A DNA stretch of 64,000 nt, from NCBI GenBank assembly GCA_032622095.1, contig CP136067.1:178406556-178470555 (forward strand), given 5' to 3'. The notes under the pieces were generated by a model. That model searched no databases. It was not told the DNA's origin and worked only from the letters and a program-made list of their open reading frames with translations. Positions 35,241 to 46,145 of the stretch are shown piece after piece. Every line of letters starts with the position of its first letter. The first letter of the stretch is position 1. A program made the translations under genes and the position numbers. This DNA is from Siphonodentalium dalli. Taxonomy: Eukaryota; Mollusca; Scaphopoda; Gadilida; Siphonodentaliidae.

Positions 35241-35981
35241 TTTAAACTCTTTCTTGTTTCTACATGCATAATGGTAACCACGAATAACATATCATACTAA
35301 ACAATCTTTGCGCTGGCGCACATTTGAAAACAGTTTTATTTCAATTTGGCGGGGGATATAGGAATGGGGTCCGTCTGTCCGTCTAGCCATCTGTCGATCC
35401 CGAATTTGTAAGAGTCATAACTTGAACAAATGTCAACGGATTTCAAAGATTTGTGGTAGGCATATATGAGTTCACCTGACCATTACCTAGAATGAGTTCG
35501 CAAGCCAGGTCCGGCAGGTTATTTTTACCGGAGTTATTGGACTTTGTTTATTATTTTTGTTGAATTTACCAAATAGCAAATAGACGATGTCACAGGGCTC
35601 ATTTCCACAAATGTCAACGGATTTCAAAGATTTTTGGTATATGAGTTCACATGACCAGTATCTAGAACGAGTTCGCAAACCAGGTCCGGGATATTTTCAG
35701 CAGAGTTATTGGACTTTGTTTATTTTTTTGTGTGTAAATGGACGTCACAGGGCTCATTTCCACAAATTTCAACGGATTTCAAAGATATTTGGAATAATAG
35801 TTGACTGACCAGTATCTAGAACAAGTTTGCAAACCAGGTCCGGCCAGATATTTTCAGCACTTCCCCAAATGCACATTTCGGCGGGGGATACCGCCGTCTG
35901 TGACTGGTTTAATTCATATAAGTAGTATATATTTGTTTAAATGGTGCCCCCGCCCACTTTTTTGTAGCTTCCGCCGCCCCT
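35241..35981 (+). repeat. Dispersed repeat, family F, copy 2, interrupted by a tandem array
   Basis: 35241-35340 matches the left part of the repeat at 3031-3199, and 35929-35981 matches its right part (GGTGCCCCCGCCCAC...TTCCGCCGCCCCTG). The intervening ~590 bp begins and ends near the string GGCGGGGGATA (about 35347 and 35880), as if inserted or expanded there. This interval is absent from copy 1. Confidence 0.6.
35430..35870 (+). repeat. Three-copy tandem repeat, 155-181-bp unit
   Basis: CAACGGATTTCAAAGAT occurs at about 35434, 35615 and 35770. It is followed each time by GACCA(T/G)TA(C/T)CTAGAA, an AGTT(C/T)GCAA(A/G)CCAGGTCCGG string and, in the first two, GAGTTATTGGACTTTGTTTAT. Unit lengths are about 181 and 155 bp. 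Non-coding. Confidence 0.75.
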
Positions 35982-36819
35982 GTATGACTTCCAAGTGGCC
36001 GTGGTAAACAGTAATACGACCAAATTCGGATCCAATGCGCATTAATCTGAATATTACAGGATCGCATGTCGTTGATGTTGATATACAGACTCCAACTGAA
36101 AGAATCCGCGAATTGATTCGCAAATTCCCAGCAAATAAACATCCCTAAGCTTCATTGCGACTACCATTAGTTACATTAGCATGATTAGGACATTTTCTGT
36201 CCAAATAAATCAAGCAAGCAACCTGCGTTTTTTTTACTCTGGTTTAGACAAAACATAGCAATTAAAGCAGGGGGGGGTCTGCAAAAATAAAATCCGTATA
36301 TAGGGTCGGGGTGGGTGGGTGTTCAAGAGGCCGACAAAATTGTGCTTGTAAATTATTTCCAAAATGGGTTTTTTCAAACAATTTACAAGTACTGACCATG
36401 TATATGTAATGTTGTTTGTAAGCATGTTAGTACCATGCTTGTTTGTATAGGGCTATATGGGCAGCTATAGTGACTCTTTGGCCTCAGATTTAGCAACATT
36501 CTGCATTTCACAGGATCCCGGCCCACTTCACAGTAATACACCGTAATAGCGTTCAGGAAACTTATTATCAACGGAAGGAATATTTAGTAACAAAATTAAT
36601 ATATTACCTGAATAAAAGGAATAAAACAAAAAAAATTTATCATTCTGGTCTATCACCATACCAAACCAGATCAAAATTCGACAACCGACACTTAACTTAT
36701 ATTGCAAAAACTTTGTACGGACTGAATTTCATAAAATCGAACAGGGCCCATAACTCTGGTAGGCATTGATGGTCACAACCTGTGATATTATGGATATTCG
36801 TTCCCCATTTCATATATAT
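35982..36819. other. Intergenic, nothing recognised
   Basis: No supported feature; a short G-run lies near 36270. Confidence 0.4.
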
Positions 36820-38640
36820 ATACGGAGTTCTCAAAATATATAGTATAGACTAGCAGGTTAGCCCGACACCGGCGGCGTTTGTCCGAAACATGACATTTTA
36901 ATATTATTTTAATGTTTTTTAAATGTTATATATTTTTTTTCTGATTTTTTTCCGAAACATAACAGAAACATGACATTTTTTTAATTATTTTGTTTTTATT
37001 TATATTTTTTTTTAATTTTAACATGACATTTTAATATTATTTTAATGTTTTTTAAATGTAATATATTTGTTTTCTGAATTTTTTCCGAAACATAAACAGA
37101 AAGATGACATTTTTTTAATTATTTTGTTTTTATTTATATATTTTTTCAATTTTAATATTAATTTAATGTTTTTTAAATTTAATTTATGTATTTTTTCAAT
37201 TTTTTAATATTTAATTGTTTTTTATAATTTAATTGTTTTTTTTATTGTTAAATTGTTTTTGTTTCTGGCGGAAAAATCCGATGAATCCCCCTTCCTAGGA
37301 ACGACTTTAAATGAGTTAATTCATGGTACCCGTCCTAAACATTTCGAGCGATAACGTTTTGTTGAATCCCGTCGTGAAATCTCTCTGCATAATATTTCGA
37401 GCTATTTCGAGCGGATCAATGAAATCCCCCTTCCTAGGAACGACTTTCAATGAGTTAATTCATGGTACCCGTCCTAAACGTTTCGAGCGATAACGTTTTG
37501 TTGAATCCCGTAACGTTTTGTTGAATTGTAAACATGTCCCCCGTTCCTAGGAACGACAGGCAATCTCTCTGCATAATATTTCGAGCTATTTTGAGCGATA
37601 ACGTTCACGCTTGATGTCGAATCAGGTATTGCATTGAAAACAAACGCTTCTCTCTCTGCATAATATTTCGTGCGATAACATTGCAATGAATTGCCCGTCA
37701 TACAGATAAGTAGATAGCGAAACGACGCTCTTTATATAGACTCTGCGGAAAACTAACGCTCTTTATATATCAACGCTATTAAGCCCGAAGTGCCGATTGC
37801 GATACGAAATTGTGAGTGTTGGTTTGTAACAGGGATTTCTGAGAAGCATTATGCCTATAACTACGCCCCCCTAAGTCCTGACCTAAGTGTCATACATACT
37901 ATAACAATGATGTTGTGAGAGTATGGCATCCAATAAATCTCCCCGCATAGGAAATGCACTCAATTTTCCCGTATAACTCTGCAAATGCTAATAACGTTGA
38001 ATGGGAAACAGACGCTCTTTATTGCGATGCGTCAAAAACAAACGCTCATTAAATAATCACTTGATTAACCCCCGCCGTGCCTTTGCGGTGATTTGAGAGT
38101 GGATAAAGGGTGCTCTGAGCTTCTACCACGGCGGTGTCGGTGGTATTTTACACTTACATACGAAATTTGAGCTCAATCTGTACACGCGTTTTGGATTATA
38201 TGAAGTATATACATATATATATACGGAGTTCTCAAAATATATAGTATAGAAGACTAGCTGATGTACTCGACTTCGTTCGGGCTATTTAGGGATGTCTTTG
38301 TGATCGCCTTCACCTGGGCAGTATCAGGTATATACAGCATCTGGACAAACTATTTTTAAATTGGTCCAGAAACATGCCTATATCAGCACGTTCGATGACA
38401 TGGTCGCACGTGAAATTGGACCCGTCCATATTGCTCCCGGGATCGAAGTAGTCCTACACACAAATATTAGTCGGATCGGTCAAGGTCCAGAAACATGCAT
38501 ATGAGCGAGGTCAGGTTGACACGTTAAATACCAAATCCGAGTCGGATCGGTCGAGCAGTGTGCGAGTCTATAACACACATACATACGTGCATTCATACAT
38601 ACATACATACAGACAGATATTCCAAAATGTATAATCGAGA
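36820..38640 (+). repeat. Second cluster of family G and related T-rich repeats
   Basis: Opens with ACGGAGTTCTCAAAATATATAGTATAGACTAGCAGG-type sequence, as at 28430-28475. T-rich modules with GAAACATGACATTTT follow (36890-37260). Then comes a block in which CTAGGAACGACTTT and TTTCGAGCGATAACGTTTTG recur two or three times (37300-37560). Then a third family G copy (about 37812-38255) ends in ATAGTATAGAAGACTAGC, followed by a variant satellite head (38256-38290). A CATA microsatellite lies at about 38577-38610. No gene. Confidence 0.7.
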
Positions 38641-39735
38641 GCTACAGGAATTTTATGATAAATAGTTCACGGGCGATCAGATGCATGCAATTAGTTTTCT
38701 TGTATTTATATGGGGATGGAAATCATGGCATTCCTTATAATGATCTAGCAACACAGATACGTTGAAGAAAGCATTAAAAGTATATTTATATCAATCTATT
38801 TACGAGATACATATATTCATTCAAACTGAGGGACCTTAGATCGTCAGAGGATTGCATATTAGAATGCCTCATGTATATATTATAACACGGTTGAGTCTTT
38901 CCCATTCAATATAGTTTCCACAAAAAAAGTTACAATTGCCAAGAGATGTGGAAATGTAGAGCAGGCCTATAAGGAAAACGCATTCCGTAGCACATGACTT
39001 TTCAGGATCCTCCAATATTGTCATCTGACAAGTGTATATCTGCCCGATACAGAGGATTTCTTTCATTTTTTAGAACAGACTTTTCGCCTAACGCAAAAAA
39101 TTCAAAATCTTGTTGTGTCGGGCACATGTAGCTGCTATACAATATACATGCATAACATCAATTCTTTTAAACTGATAATGGTTAGCCAGTATATAGCACC
39201 AGAACAGAGCACCTGGACATATCTGTAAAACATCTGTATCTTCATGAAGATATGATAAACTAGATTGATTGATTGATTGATACATCTCTATGTAAAACAC
39301 AATTGTCGTCTTTTATTTTTTCGAACTAATGTGTTTATGATGTTCATGTTTCATGCTATAACGTCTGAAGTATGCGCAGTTGTAAATAAATAAATACTTC
39401 TTTATTGGTGAGACGGATTAAACGCGATAAACAAAATGATAATCGCTCCGACCTGACAAGGTGAGCCACTACTTATATTCCATGTGTAAGAATCGTGTTT
39501 TGTGATGCCATTTGGATATAAAATTTATGAGAATACGTGTAACAATTTGAGAGCAAGAGTATTCTCTATTCCCACCAAATATCCACAGAGGGTTTCTCAT
39601 CACTTTAACCTGGGCAACGCCGGGTAACCCTGCTAGCAGTCTATAAATCTCCATCGCTTCAGCACTCACTGGAATAGATCACCGTGTTACTTACACTGGA
39701 TCAATGAGTATGCGTCCACTGGAATATTTTGTCAG
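38641..39735. other. Intergenic, nothing recognised
   Basis: A frame at 39469-39669 minus looks somewhat protein-like (LLAGLPGVAQVKVMRNPLW). But the DNA around GGGTTACCCGGCGTTGCCCAGG is a common repeat-type string, so I do not call an exon. Confidence 0.35.
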
Positions 39736-39739
39736 TTAA

Positions 39740-40233
39740 AGGTACGGTTGGCCTTGGCGGTGGGTATCCTGTGAAAATATTTCCACCCGTCAAAAACCGC
39801 CACAAACAGAAAGAACATCAAAATGTAGACAGACTTTGTCCGAAAACAAATAAGAAATATCTCATAAACAGTATGTTATTGTCAAATGTTTGACCATTGT
39901 TATGTAAACAAAAGCATAAAAAGGTACTTTTCTGGTGTTTGTTTATATTATGATGGTAAACATAAAGAGCGTTCTTTGTTGGTGAATTCCTGATATGGAA
40001 CTAATAAAGAGCGTTTATGCCATTTGTGTGTGATTAGCCAGTAGCATTGTGTTGTCTTCTGTAACACAATCAGGCTCTTGCTTAGGTAAAATATAGTAGG
40101 TCTTTATGATAACATGCTGTTTACGTGATGGTCATGGTATATATGAACGAAACTGGATGCGTTTTAGTGTTTTTCTGTTTACGGTGATTAGAACAAATAT
40201 GAATATTATCGACAACTAAGGCCTCCTGTGCCT
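39740..40233. mobile_element. TTAA element, family E
   Basis: Begins AGGTACGGTTGGCCTT after TTAA (39736-39739) and ends AAGGCCTCCTGTGCCT before TTAA (40234-40237). The ends are imperfect inverted repeats. It is 494 bp and non-coding. A second left terminus (AGGCACGGTTGGCCTT after TTAA) lies at 62226-62245 without a matching right end. Confidence 0.65.
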
Positions 40234-40313
40234 TTAAAGTGAACCTGTTACGGACTACTATTGAAATCACTGTATGCATAGCGTGTCAGTTATATATATA
40301 TATATATATATAA

Positions 40314-40868
40314 TTGGAATCGTTACGCCATGACTCAACATCGACTGAGCCAACAAGGATACGGCACAGCCGGCCGGTGTTGGGTAATGGTTCAGCCTCA
40401 TTTTGTCACAAAAAACGATGTTACATCAATACAATAGGATATATCAATACTAGTAACACTTTCACCAGCGAACAAACACGCATAACGTATCAAATGCATA
40501 GCGAACTTAATTGTGATTCTAAAAATGTAATTTACTTAATCACATGCAAAAGATGCCGTATACAATATGTTGGACAAACAAAAACCTCTCTCAAAGTTAG
40601 AATGTCTAATCATCTTTCCAGTGTTCGCAAAAAACTCGACATGCAAATTTCCGATCATTTCAACTCATCTAATCATGACATTAAATCCCATTTCAGCTTT
40701 CAGCCAATAGAACAGACACCAATTCTAGCCGACGAAGACCAAACCGATTCAATACGCCTAGAACGCGAAAATCATTGGATGGGCGTACTTAAAACATATC
40801 TTCCGTTCGTACTTAACATTGACTACAAAGGTGTTTCTCGAAATTTCTTGTGCTTTCCTCAGTAGTAT
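40314..40868 (+). pseudogene. Penelope-like element, GIY-YIG endonuclease fragment (5'-truncated)
   Basis: A 183-codon frame with no ATG start, cut on its 5' side at a (TA)n tract. The middle carries a GIY-YIG nuclease core: VIYLITCKRC (the GIY part), IQYVGQTKTSLKVRMSNHL (the YIG part and catalytic Arg), and Glu/Asn-rich helices towards the C-terminus. Upstream, CHKKRCYINTIGYINTSNTF resembles the Cys/His linker between reverse transcriptase and endonuclease in Penelope-like elements. The reverse transcriptase itself is missing, so this is the 3' part of a truncated copy. A stand-alone GIY-YIG gene is the less likely alternative. Confidence 0.75.
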
Positions 40869-40948
40869 GTAAAATAGGACAAACCGTATTCCACTTTTCC
40901 ACTTATGATTAAATATACTAGTACGAACTGATGTTGTCCCCATTATGA

Positions 40949-41500
40949 TTAAACAAATATAAGAGATAAGTCCTATTATGGTTAAACACATTTAAGAGAT
41001 AAACAAGTTTGGGTGGTAATGTGTTCACTTAGCTTTTGTTTACATAGTTAACAAGAGGTGTGCACTCAAGTGCTAGCATACCCCCACCATGGCAAATTTA
41101 ACCCGTATTATCCATATACCCAACAAAAAATATTTTTTTTAACTTTAAAGAAAAATTCAGACTAATAATATCACTAAGGAAATTGCATACAAATAAATAT
41201 TGAAATTGGTTCATAGTTGTTCGAGTTATAAGGTCGGACAGACGGACGGACGGACAAACAGAGGGAGACATTGTTATTTAGTGACCAAATGTTCATACAT
41301 CTGTTTCCATCACTAAATTATACAGTTGTTTTTGTTTATGGGGAGCTACTTTGCAAAAAGCAATGTGTTTAGTATTGATATTTTTTAACCATATTTAGTG
41401 ACCAAATGTTTTTTACATCTGTTTCTATTTAGGGTTAAACAATTATAAGAGATAAGTGCATTTGGATGTTAATGTGTTTACTTAGTTTTGTTTACATAAC
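40949..41500 (+). repeat. Repeated leader upstream of the Maverick genes
   Basis: A block with TATAAGAGATAAG, ATGTGTTCACTTAG and TTTTGTTTACATA (40949-41047) recurs at 41434-41498. In between, GTGACCAAATGTT...ACATCTGTTTC also occurs twice (about 41280 and 41398). A CGGACGGACGGAC microsatellite lies near 41240. The second copy ends about 140 bp before the first gene of the Maverick element, and a related GGAGATAAGTGGAG...TTTTGTTTAC lies upstream of the polymerase gene (47274-47302). These may be element promoters or terminal repeats. Confidence 0.5.
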
Positions 41501-41636
41501 CCTCGTTTATAGGTTAAATCACTAACAACTTACTGATAATCTAAATCATATTTTCTTTTAAACAAATAGAGGTGAAAAGATTAAACTTTGTTATATTAAT
41601 ATAATATTTAGCTTGTGCAAGTCATTATTGTACACT

Positions 41637-42257
41637 ATGACCCAAGCTCAGTTAACAACTCAAAGATTGAGTGATGATTTTCTTGAACTCAATACTAAAG
41701 GAACTGGCTTAATCCATCTTTATATTAATGATGTTACAGTGGAAGTAGAAAAAGATAAATCTTATATCAAGTTACAAAAAGGACAAGAGAGTTTATATTT
41801 AGATATACCTTCCTGGAACATGCTTTGCAGTAAACATGATTATATCAACACTCTTTATTCTTATATAAATGGAAGGACAAGTTACAAACAACCTAACATT
41901 ATTGGTCAAATGGATCAACTCGAACACAACTCTTATTACTCATCTGTTTTAAATCAGTTAAAAAACTATTATGTGAATCTGATTAATAAAACACTTAATC
42001 AGTTTTCTTTACTAAATTATGAAGCTATTATGAGCTTGTTAGATAAAATATATGCTCAACAAAATTTGCAGGAAATTGTACACACATTCATCACTTCTGA
42101 TATCTTCCAAGGCCTACCAGTTAATATACAAACTATCTCTTCTGATTTTCTTCTGAATGAACCTTGGCAAATATCAAATTGTGGAGCTCAATGGGAAAAG
42201 GATGTTAAAGAGAATGTTATTAAATTAAGAAAAAAGGAATTCGCATTAAAGCAATGA
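41637..42257 (+). CDS. Unknown Maverick-associated protein
   Basis: About 206 aa from ATG at 41637; the frame is open a little further upstream without an ATG. It is mainly hydrophilic, with predicted mixed beta (residues ~25-65) and helical (~95-150) composition, rich in Asn, Gln, Tyr and Leu. I recognise no domain. Its stop overlaps the integrase start as ATGA (42254-42257), so the two were probably expressed from one transcript. As first gene of the element it might be a DNA-binding, capsid-accessory or integration cofactor, but nothing visible proves this. Confidence 0.65.
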   Translation: MTQAQLTTQRLSDDFLELNTKGTGLIHLYINDVTVEVEKDKSYIKLQKGQESLYLDIPSWNMLCSKHDYINTLYSYINGRTSYKQPNIIGQMDQLEHNSYYSSVLNQLKNYYVNLINKTLNQFSLLNYEAIMSLLDKIYAQQNLQEIVHTFITSDIFQGLPVNIQTISSDFLLNEPWQISNCGAQWEKDVKENVIKLRKKEFALKQ

Positions 42258-43222
42258 GTGATAACAAAGATACTTATTTGGAAAAATACTACTATAATAT
42301 ACAGAACCCTGGATCATTTTCTGGAGTTGAGAAATTATATCAATCTTTGAGACTCAACAGAAAGTTTAACTATACCCGAGACTTTCTATCAAAATGGTTT
42401 AAAAAACAGGATTCTTTTACACTCCACAGACAAGTGAGGCAGAAATTTCCAAAATTAAAAATGGTGGTGACTGGAATCGACGATTTATGGGAATTAGACT
42501 TGTCATCTGTTCAGAATCAGGCAAAATTTAACAATAATATTAATTATTTACTTGTGGTAATTGATGTCTTTTCAAAATATCTATTTGTGGAACCAATTAA
42601 GCGAAAAACTGCAAAAGATGTGAAGATTGCATTCGAAAAGATTTTACAGTCTTCTCATAGGAAACCTGTAAAATTGAGATCAGACAGTGGTCTTGAATTT
42701 ACTAATAAGATGTTCATATCATTTCTAAAAAATAAAGGGATCTATTACCATAATACTTCTAATGCAATTCATGCATCAGTCGCTGAGAGAGTTAATAAGA
42801 CAATTAAAAAATTAATGTTTCAATATTTCCAGAAGAATAAAACTTATCATTATATAGATATTTTTCAAGATTTAGTGCTATCTTATAATTCAACCCCCCA
42901 CCGATCATTAAACTACTTAGCACCAAAGGACATAAATAATAAAAATGAGGCTAGTATCTGGGCTTATAATTATTTGAAGCCCAATAAAAAATTCAAGAGG
43001 AAAGTTAATTTCTTATATAAAGTTGGTGATTATGTGAGAGTTTCATATATAAAGAGTAAATTTCGCAGATCCTATCAACAGCAATGGTCTGGCGAAATAT
43101 TTAAAATTAAAACTAGATTTAGCAGACAATCATTACCTTTATATGCACTTGTTGATTTTAATAGGGAGGATATAAAGGGTTGGTGGTATCAGAGTGAGTT
43201 GACACCAGTAACAAAGAATTAA
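42254..43222 (+). pseudogene. Maverick DDE integrase (retroviral-type), cut before its chromodomain
   Basis: 322 codons. The core of an rve-type integrase is present: Asp82 in WELDLSS, Asp144 in LRSDSGLEF, and Glu178 in SVAERVNKTIK, with 33 residues between the last two. The upstream segment SKWFKKQDSFTLHRQVRQKFP is typical of Maverick integrases. Downstream, KVGDYVRVS and the RSYQQQWSGEIFKI segment form the SH3-like C-terminal domain. The reading frame stops at TAA (43220-43222), and the same frame continues past it as a chromodomain. The enzyme would insert element DNA into the host genome. Catalytic residues look intact, so only the targeting module is lost if the stop is real. Confidence 0.88.
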
Positions 43223-43369
43223 GATTCACTTTGGGATGTGGAAAAGATACTTCGCAAAAGGAAACGAACTGGACAAACAGAGTATTATGTAAAATTTCAG
43301 GATTGGCCATCAAAATTTAACACATGGGTAACAGAAACAGATTTGGTACCGATCAACCAAAATGGATGA
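43223..43369 (+). pseudogene. Detached chromodomain of the integrase
   Basis: In the integrase frame, directly after its TAA, 48 codons encode a recognisable chromodomain: WDVEKILRKRKR, then TEYYVKFQDWP, then FNTWVTETDL, and a TGA at 43367-43369. Chromodomains bind methylated histone tails and steer integration in several transposon families. It has no start codon of its own. Its last bases overlap the start of the next gene (ATG at 43362), as expected if it is the natural end of the integrase gene. Readthrough of the TAA is possible but unproven. Confidence 0.8.
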
Positions 43370-43796
43370 CTTTGATATTTATTGTCGGAGTGATGGCTTT
43401 ACGAGAGTATATCCTAGGAATAAACCTTATAAGTTCCAGCTTCATTTTAACAGACCAATCCAACTGAATGGTTTATGGTCGCTAGGACTCACTCAGTTTA
43501 CTTACTTGTCTGACTCTTCTGATGGATTAGGAGACAGTTATTATCTTTATGTGTATGCAGATATTTTAGTAAATTCAATCTTTAACAATAAAGAGAAACC
43601 AATTTTGCGAAAAATAAAATTATCTTCACTCAATTCTAATTGGTGCATTGAAGCCAGCGAGACACCTTATATTCCTTTTCGGATATTAGAATTTACAGAT
43701 ATTGAATTGTTTATAAATGATGAAAATGAACATCCTGCTTCATTTCTCAAAAAACCTGTAGAACTTACACTTCATTTCAAGAAAAAATTAGAATGA
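43362..43796 (+). CDS. Putative minor capsid (penton-like) protein
   Basis: 144 aa, all-beta in appearance, with alternating hydrophobic stretches such as KPYKFQLHFNRPIQL, LWSLGLTQFTYL, YYLYVYADILV and ELTLHFKKKLE. Size, position between integrase and major capsid, and the opening motif (a short acidic start, then YPRNKPYKF) fit the single-jelly-roll minor capsid proteins of Maverick elements. It overlaps the next gene by ATGA (43793-43796). Intact. The assignment rests on context and general similarity, not on a diagnostic catalytic motif. Confidence 0.6.
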   Translation: MDDFDIYCRSDGFTRVYPRNKPYKFQLHFNRPIQLNGLWSLGLTQFTYLSDSSDGLGDSYYLYVYADILVNSIFNNKEKPILRKIKLSSLNSNWCIEASETPYIPFRILEFTDIELFINDENEHPASFLKKPVELTLHFKKKLE

Positions 43797-44116
43797 ACAG
43801 TCAGATTTATATACCTGATCCTCAGAAGTGGGTTAAATTTCTAAGAGAGGAACACCACCAGAAAGAAAAACAAGCAAATGATTCTAATCAACCAATCACA
43901 ATTATTTCGCCAATAGCTCAAGGTGTGGAACAAGTTAAGGATGAGCTAACAAGAGAAATTGCAACCAAAGCAAAACAGAAATGTAAAATTAAATGTAGTC
44001 ACAGAGTGACTAAGCATCAATCAAGTATAAAAAAGAGGAAGAAGAAATCCAAGACCATAACAGTTAGGCAAGCACCAAAGGTGAAGACTAAATTGGTCAG
44101 AGACATTTTCACTTAA
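43793..44116 (+). CDS. Small basic Maverick protein
   Basis: 107 aa. It begins with QIYIPDPQKWVKFLRE, a motif I associate with small proteins of Maverick elements. It continues with a charged helical middle and ends in a strongly basic C-terminus (KKRKKKSKTITVRQ). The composition suggests nucleic-acid binding, for example a core or DNA-condensing virion protein, but this is inference. It overlaps the upstream gene by 4 bp and stops 10 bp before the major capsid ATG. Intact. Confidence 0.6.
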   Translation: MNSQIYIPDPQKWVKFLREEHHQKEKQANDSNQPITIISPIAQGVEQVKDELTREIATKAKQKCKIKCSHRVTKHQSSIKKRKKKSKTITVRQAPKVKTKLVRDIFT

Positions 44117-44126
44117 ATTTTTGAAT

Positions 44127-45454
44127 ATGGCGATGATTGATCGGAATGATTTCAGGGAAGCGCAGCCTCTCGAATTAATGTTGTTTTCGATTCCGGCCAC
44201 CCAAACTGCCGTCGAACGAATGTACTATCAGGAGTTCCGACCAATATCTCAGATTTCGGGAGATTCTCCAATAGAATACAACATTTCTTCTCAGAATGCA
44301 TTGGATTATCTAAATCTTAGAGATTCCAGGTTATATGTTAAATTGCATTTGGTGAAAGCAGATGGCACCAATATTTCAGCAACAGACAAGTCCGCTCCTG
44401 TTAATTTATTTCTCCAATCACTTTTTTCTCAGGTGGATGTCACTTTAAACAGTTCATTGATAATTCCAGCATCTAATAATTATTCACATAAATGTATGGT
44501 ACAAACATTATTATATGCTGATTCAAGTTTACAGGAATCCCAATTACAGTGTCAGTTATTCTTCAAGGACACACCAGGCTTGATGGATTCACCAGATCTA
44601 ATAGGTAGTAATATGGGTTTATATGAAAGATCAAAAATGTAAAACAAAGTCAACAAGTGGAGATTGGGGGACCAATTATGAATGATTTGTTCCAAATGTC
44701 TAGATATATTTTGAGTGGTGTAACTGTTCAAGTTCGTTTATTTAGAAATAAACCAAGTTTCTGTCTTATGTCACCAGATACAACACCTTCATTTGATGTA
44801 AAAATTGATGATATTTGTCTTAGAGTTTCGAAAGTCAAATTGAACCCTGCTCTCTTGTTTGGACACTCAGAAATGTTAAAATCTTTAAATGCTAAATATT
44901 TATTCCAAAGAACAGAAACTAGAATGAATGCTGTTGCAAAGGGATTATCCGGATATTCTTGGGATAATATATTTACATCTTATCGTCCTTCTCGAGTAGT
45001 TGTAGGACTTATTTCCAGTAGTGCAGTTTCTGGTGATTATAAACTTAACCCATTTAATTTTAAGAATTATGGTGTGAGTCAAGTGACCCTTTATTGTGAT
45101 GGTCAACCTATTGACTCAAGTCCTATAAAAGTGAAATATGATAAAGCTTCCAAAACTGAAAAAGACCAACGTATTCCAGCTTACATTAGCTTATTCACTG
45201 GAACAGATAGGTGGCAAACAAAATTTGGAAGTTTAATTGAAAGATCAGATTTTAGTCAAGGCTACTGCTTATATGTTTTTGATCTTGAACCATACACTTC
45301 AAATCATAATTTCACATCACTCTTAAAAACCGGAAATATTAGATTGGATAGTCAGTTTAGCACACCACTTGTTGAAACTAGCTCGTGTATGGTTTATGCT
45401 GAGTTTCCAGGATTCTTTGAAATAACCCAAAACAGAGAAATAATCACTCATTGA
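44127..45454 (+). pseudogene. Major capsid-like (double jelly roll) protein, one frameshift
   Basis: The first part (ATG 44127 to TAA 44642) and second part (open from before 44657 to 45454) are in different frames but read as one protein of about 440 residues. The family is the capsid protein often labelled F54H12.2-like in invertebrate genome annotations. Visible features: an N-terminal PISQISGDSPIEYNI stretch, beta strands through VNLFLQSLFSQVDVTLN, and a C-terminal half with KLNPALLFGHSEMLKS, LNPFNFKNYGVSQVTLYCDG and SCMVYAEFPGFFEI. The frame changes within an A-run at about 44633-44637. It would build the virion shell. Confidence 0.78.
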
Positions 45455-45467
45455 AATTAAGACTAAC

Positions 45468-46145
45468 ATGAATCCATGGTGGAAGAAAGAGACATTAATT
45501 AAATTTTGTTCACCAACAAATATTATGATTGTTGGATGTACATCCAGTGGAAAAACAGTGCTTGTTAAAAGAATTTTAGAGAATGCAAATGGTTTGTTTG
45601 ATCAACATGTGACCAGGATTTATTTCTGTTATGGATCCTGGCAACCACTCTATGACAAAATGACAAAATGAGTTAATTTTCACAAAGGAGTCTCATCAGA
45701 ATCAACACTGAATCAATGGGTCTCACTTGATAAGTCTCATAAAATTATTGTATTGGATGATCTTATGATGTCAATATGTGATAGTAAAGATATCTTGAAT
45801 TTGTTTACTGTGAAATCACATTGTAATGTGACCAATATTTTTTTATCACAAAACTTATTTACACAAGGAAAATGTATGCGAGGAATTTCATTAAATTGTC
45901 ATTATATTATTCTATTTGAGAATCGGAGGGATATGCTTCAAGTAAAAACCTTATCTTTACAATTGTTTCCAAATAGGTCAAAGTTCTTTATGGATGCTTA
46001 TGAAAAAGCAACCAATAAGGATTATGGTTATATTTTGATTGATCTTCACCCAAGATCAGAAAGACTTTATAAGTTGAGAACACAAATTTTCCCAGGAGAA
46101 AACATTATAATTTTACTTCCCGAGAATCAGAGAGATGGAATTTAA
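45468..46145 (+). pseudogene. Packaging ATPase (FtsK/HerA-like), one in-frame TGA
   Basis: The frame starts at ATG 45468 and stops at TGA 45669-45671, then stays open in the same frame to 46145. The total is about 225 codons, usual for Maverick packaging ATPases. Walker A is GCTSSGKT (residues 23-30), before the stop. Walker B is KIIVLDDLMM (45741-45770), after it. A sensor-like stretch, NIFLSQNLF, follows at about 45835-45861. The enzyme would pump DNA into the capsid. The stop separates Walker A from Walker B, so this copy cannot be active without readthrough. The 3' end overlaps the next gene by 11 bp. Confidence 0.82.

Noticed and set aside
39469-39669. Protein-like 66-codon minus frame (LLAGLPGVAQVKV)
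   Set aside because: The underlying GGGTTACCCGGCGTTGCCCAGG string looks like repeat DNA, and there are no splice sites to support an exon.
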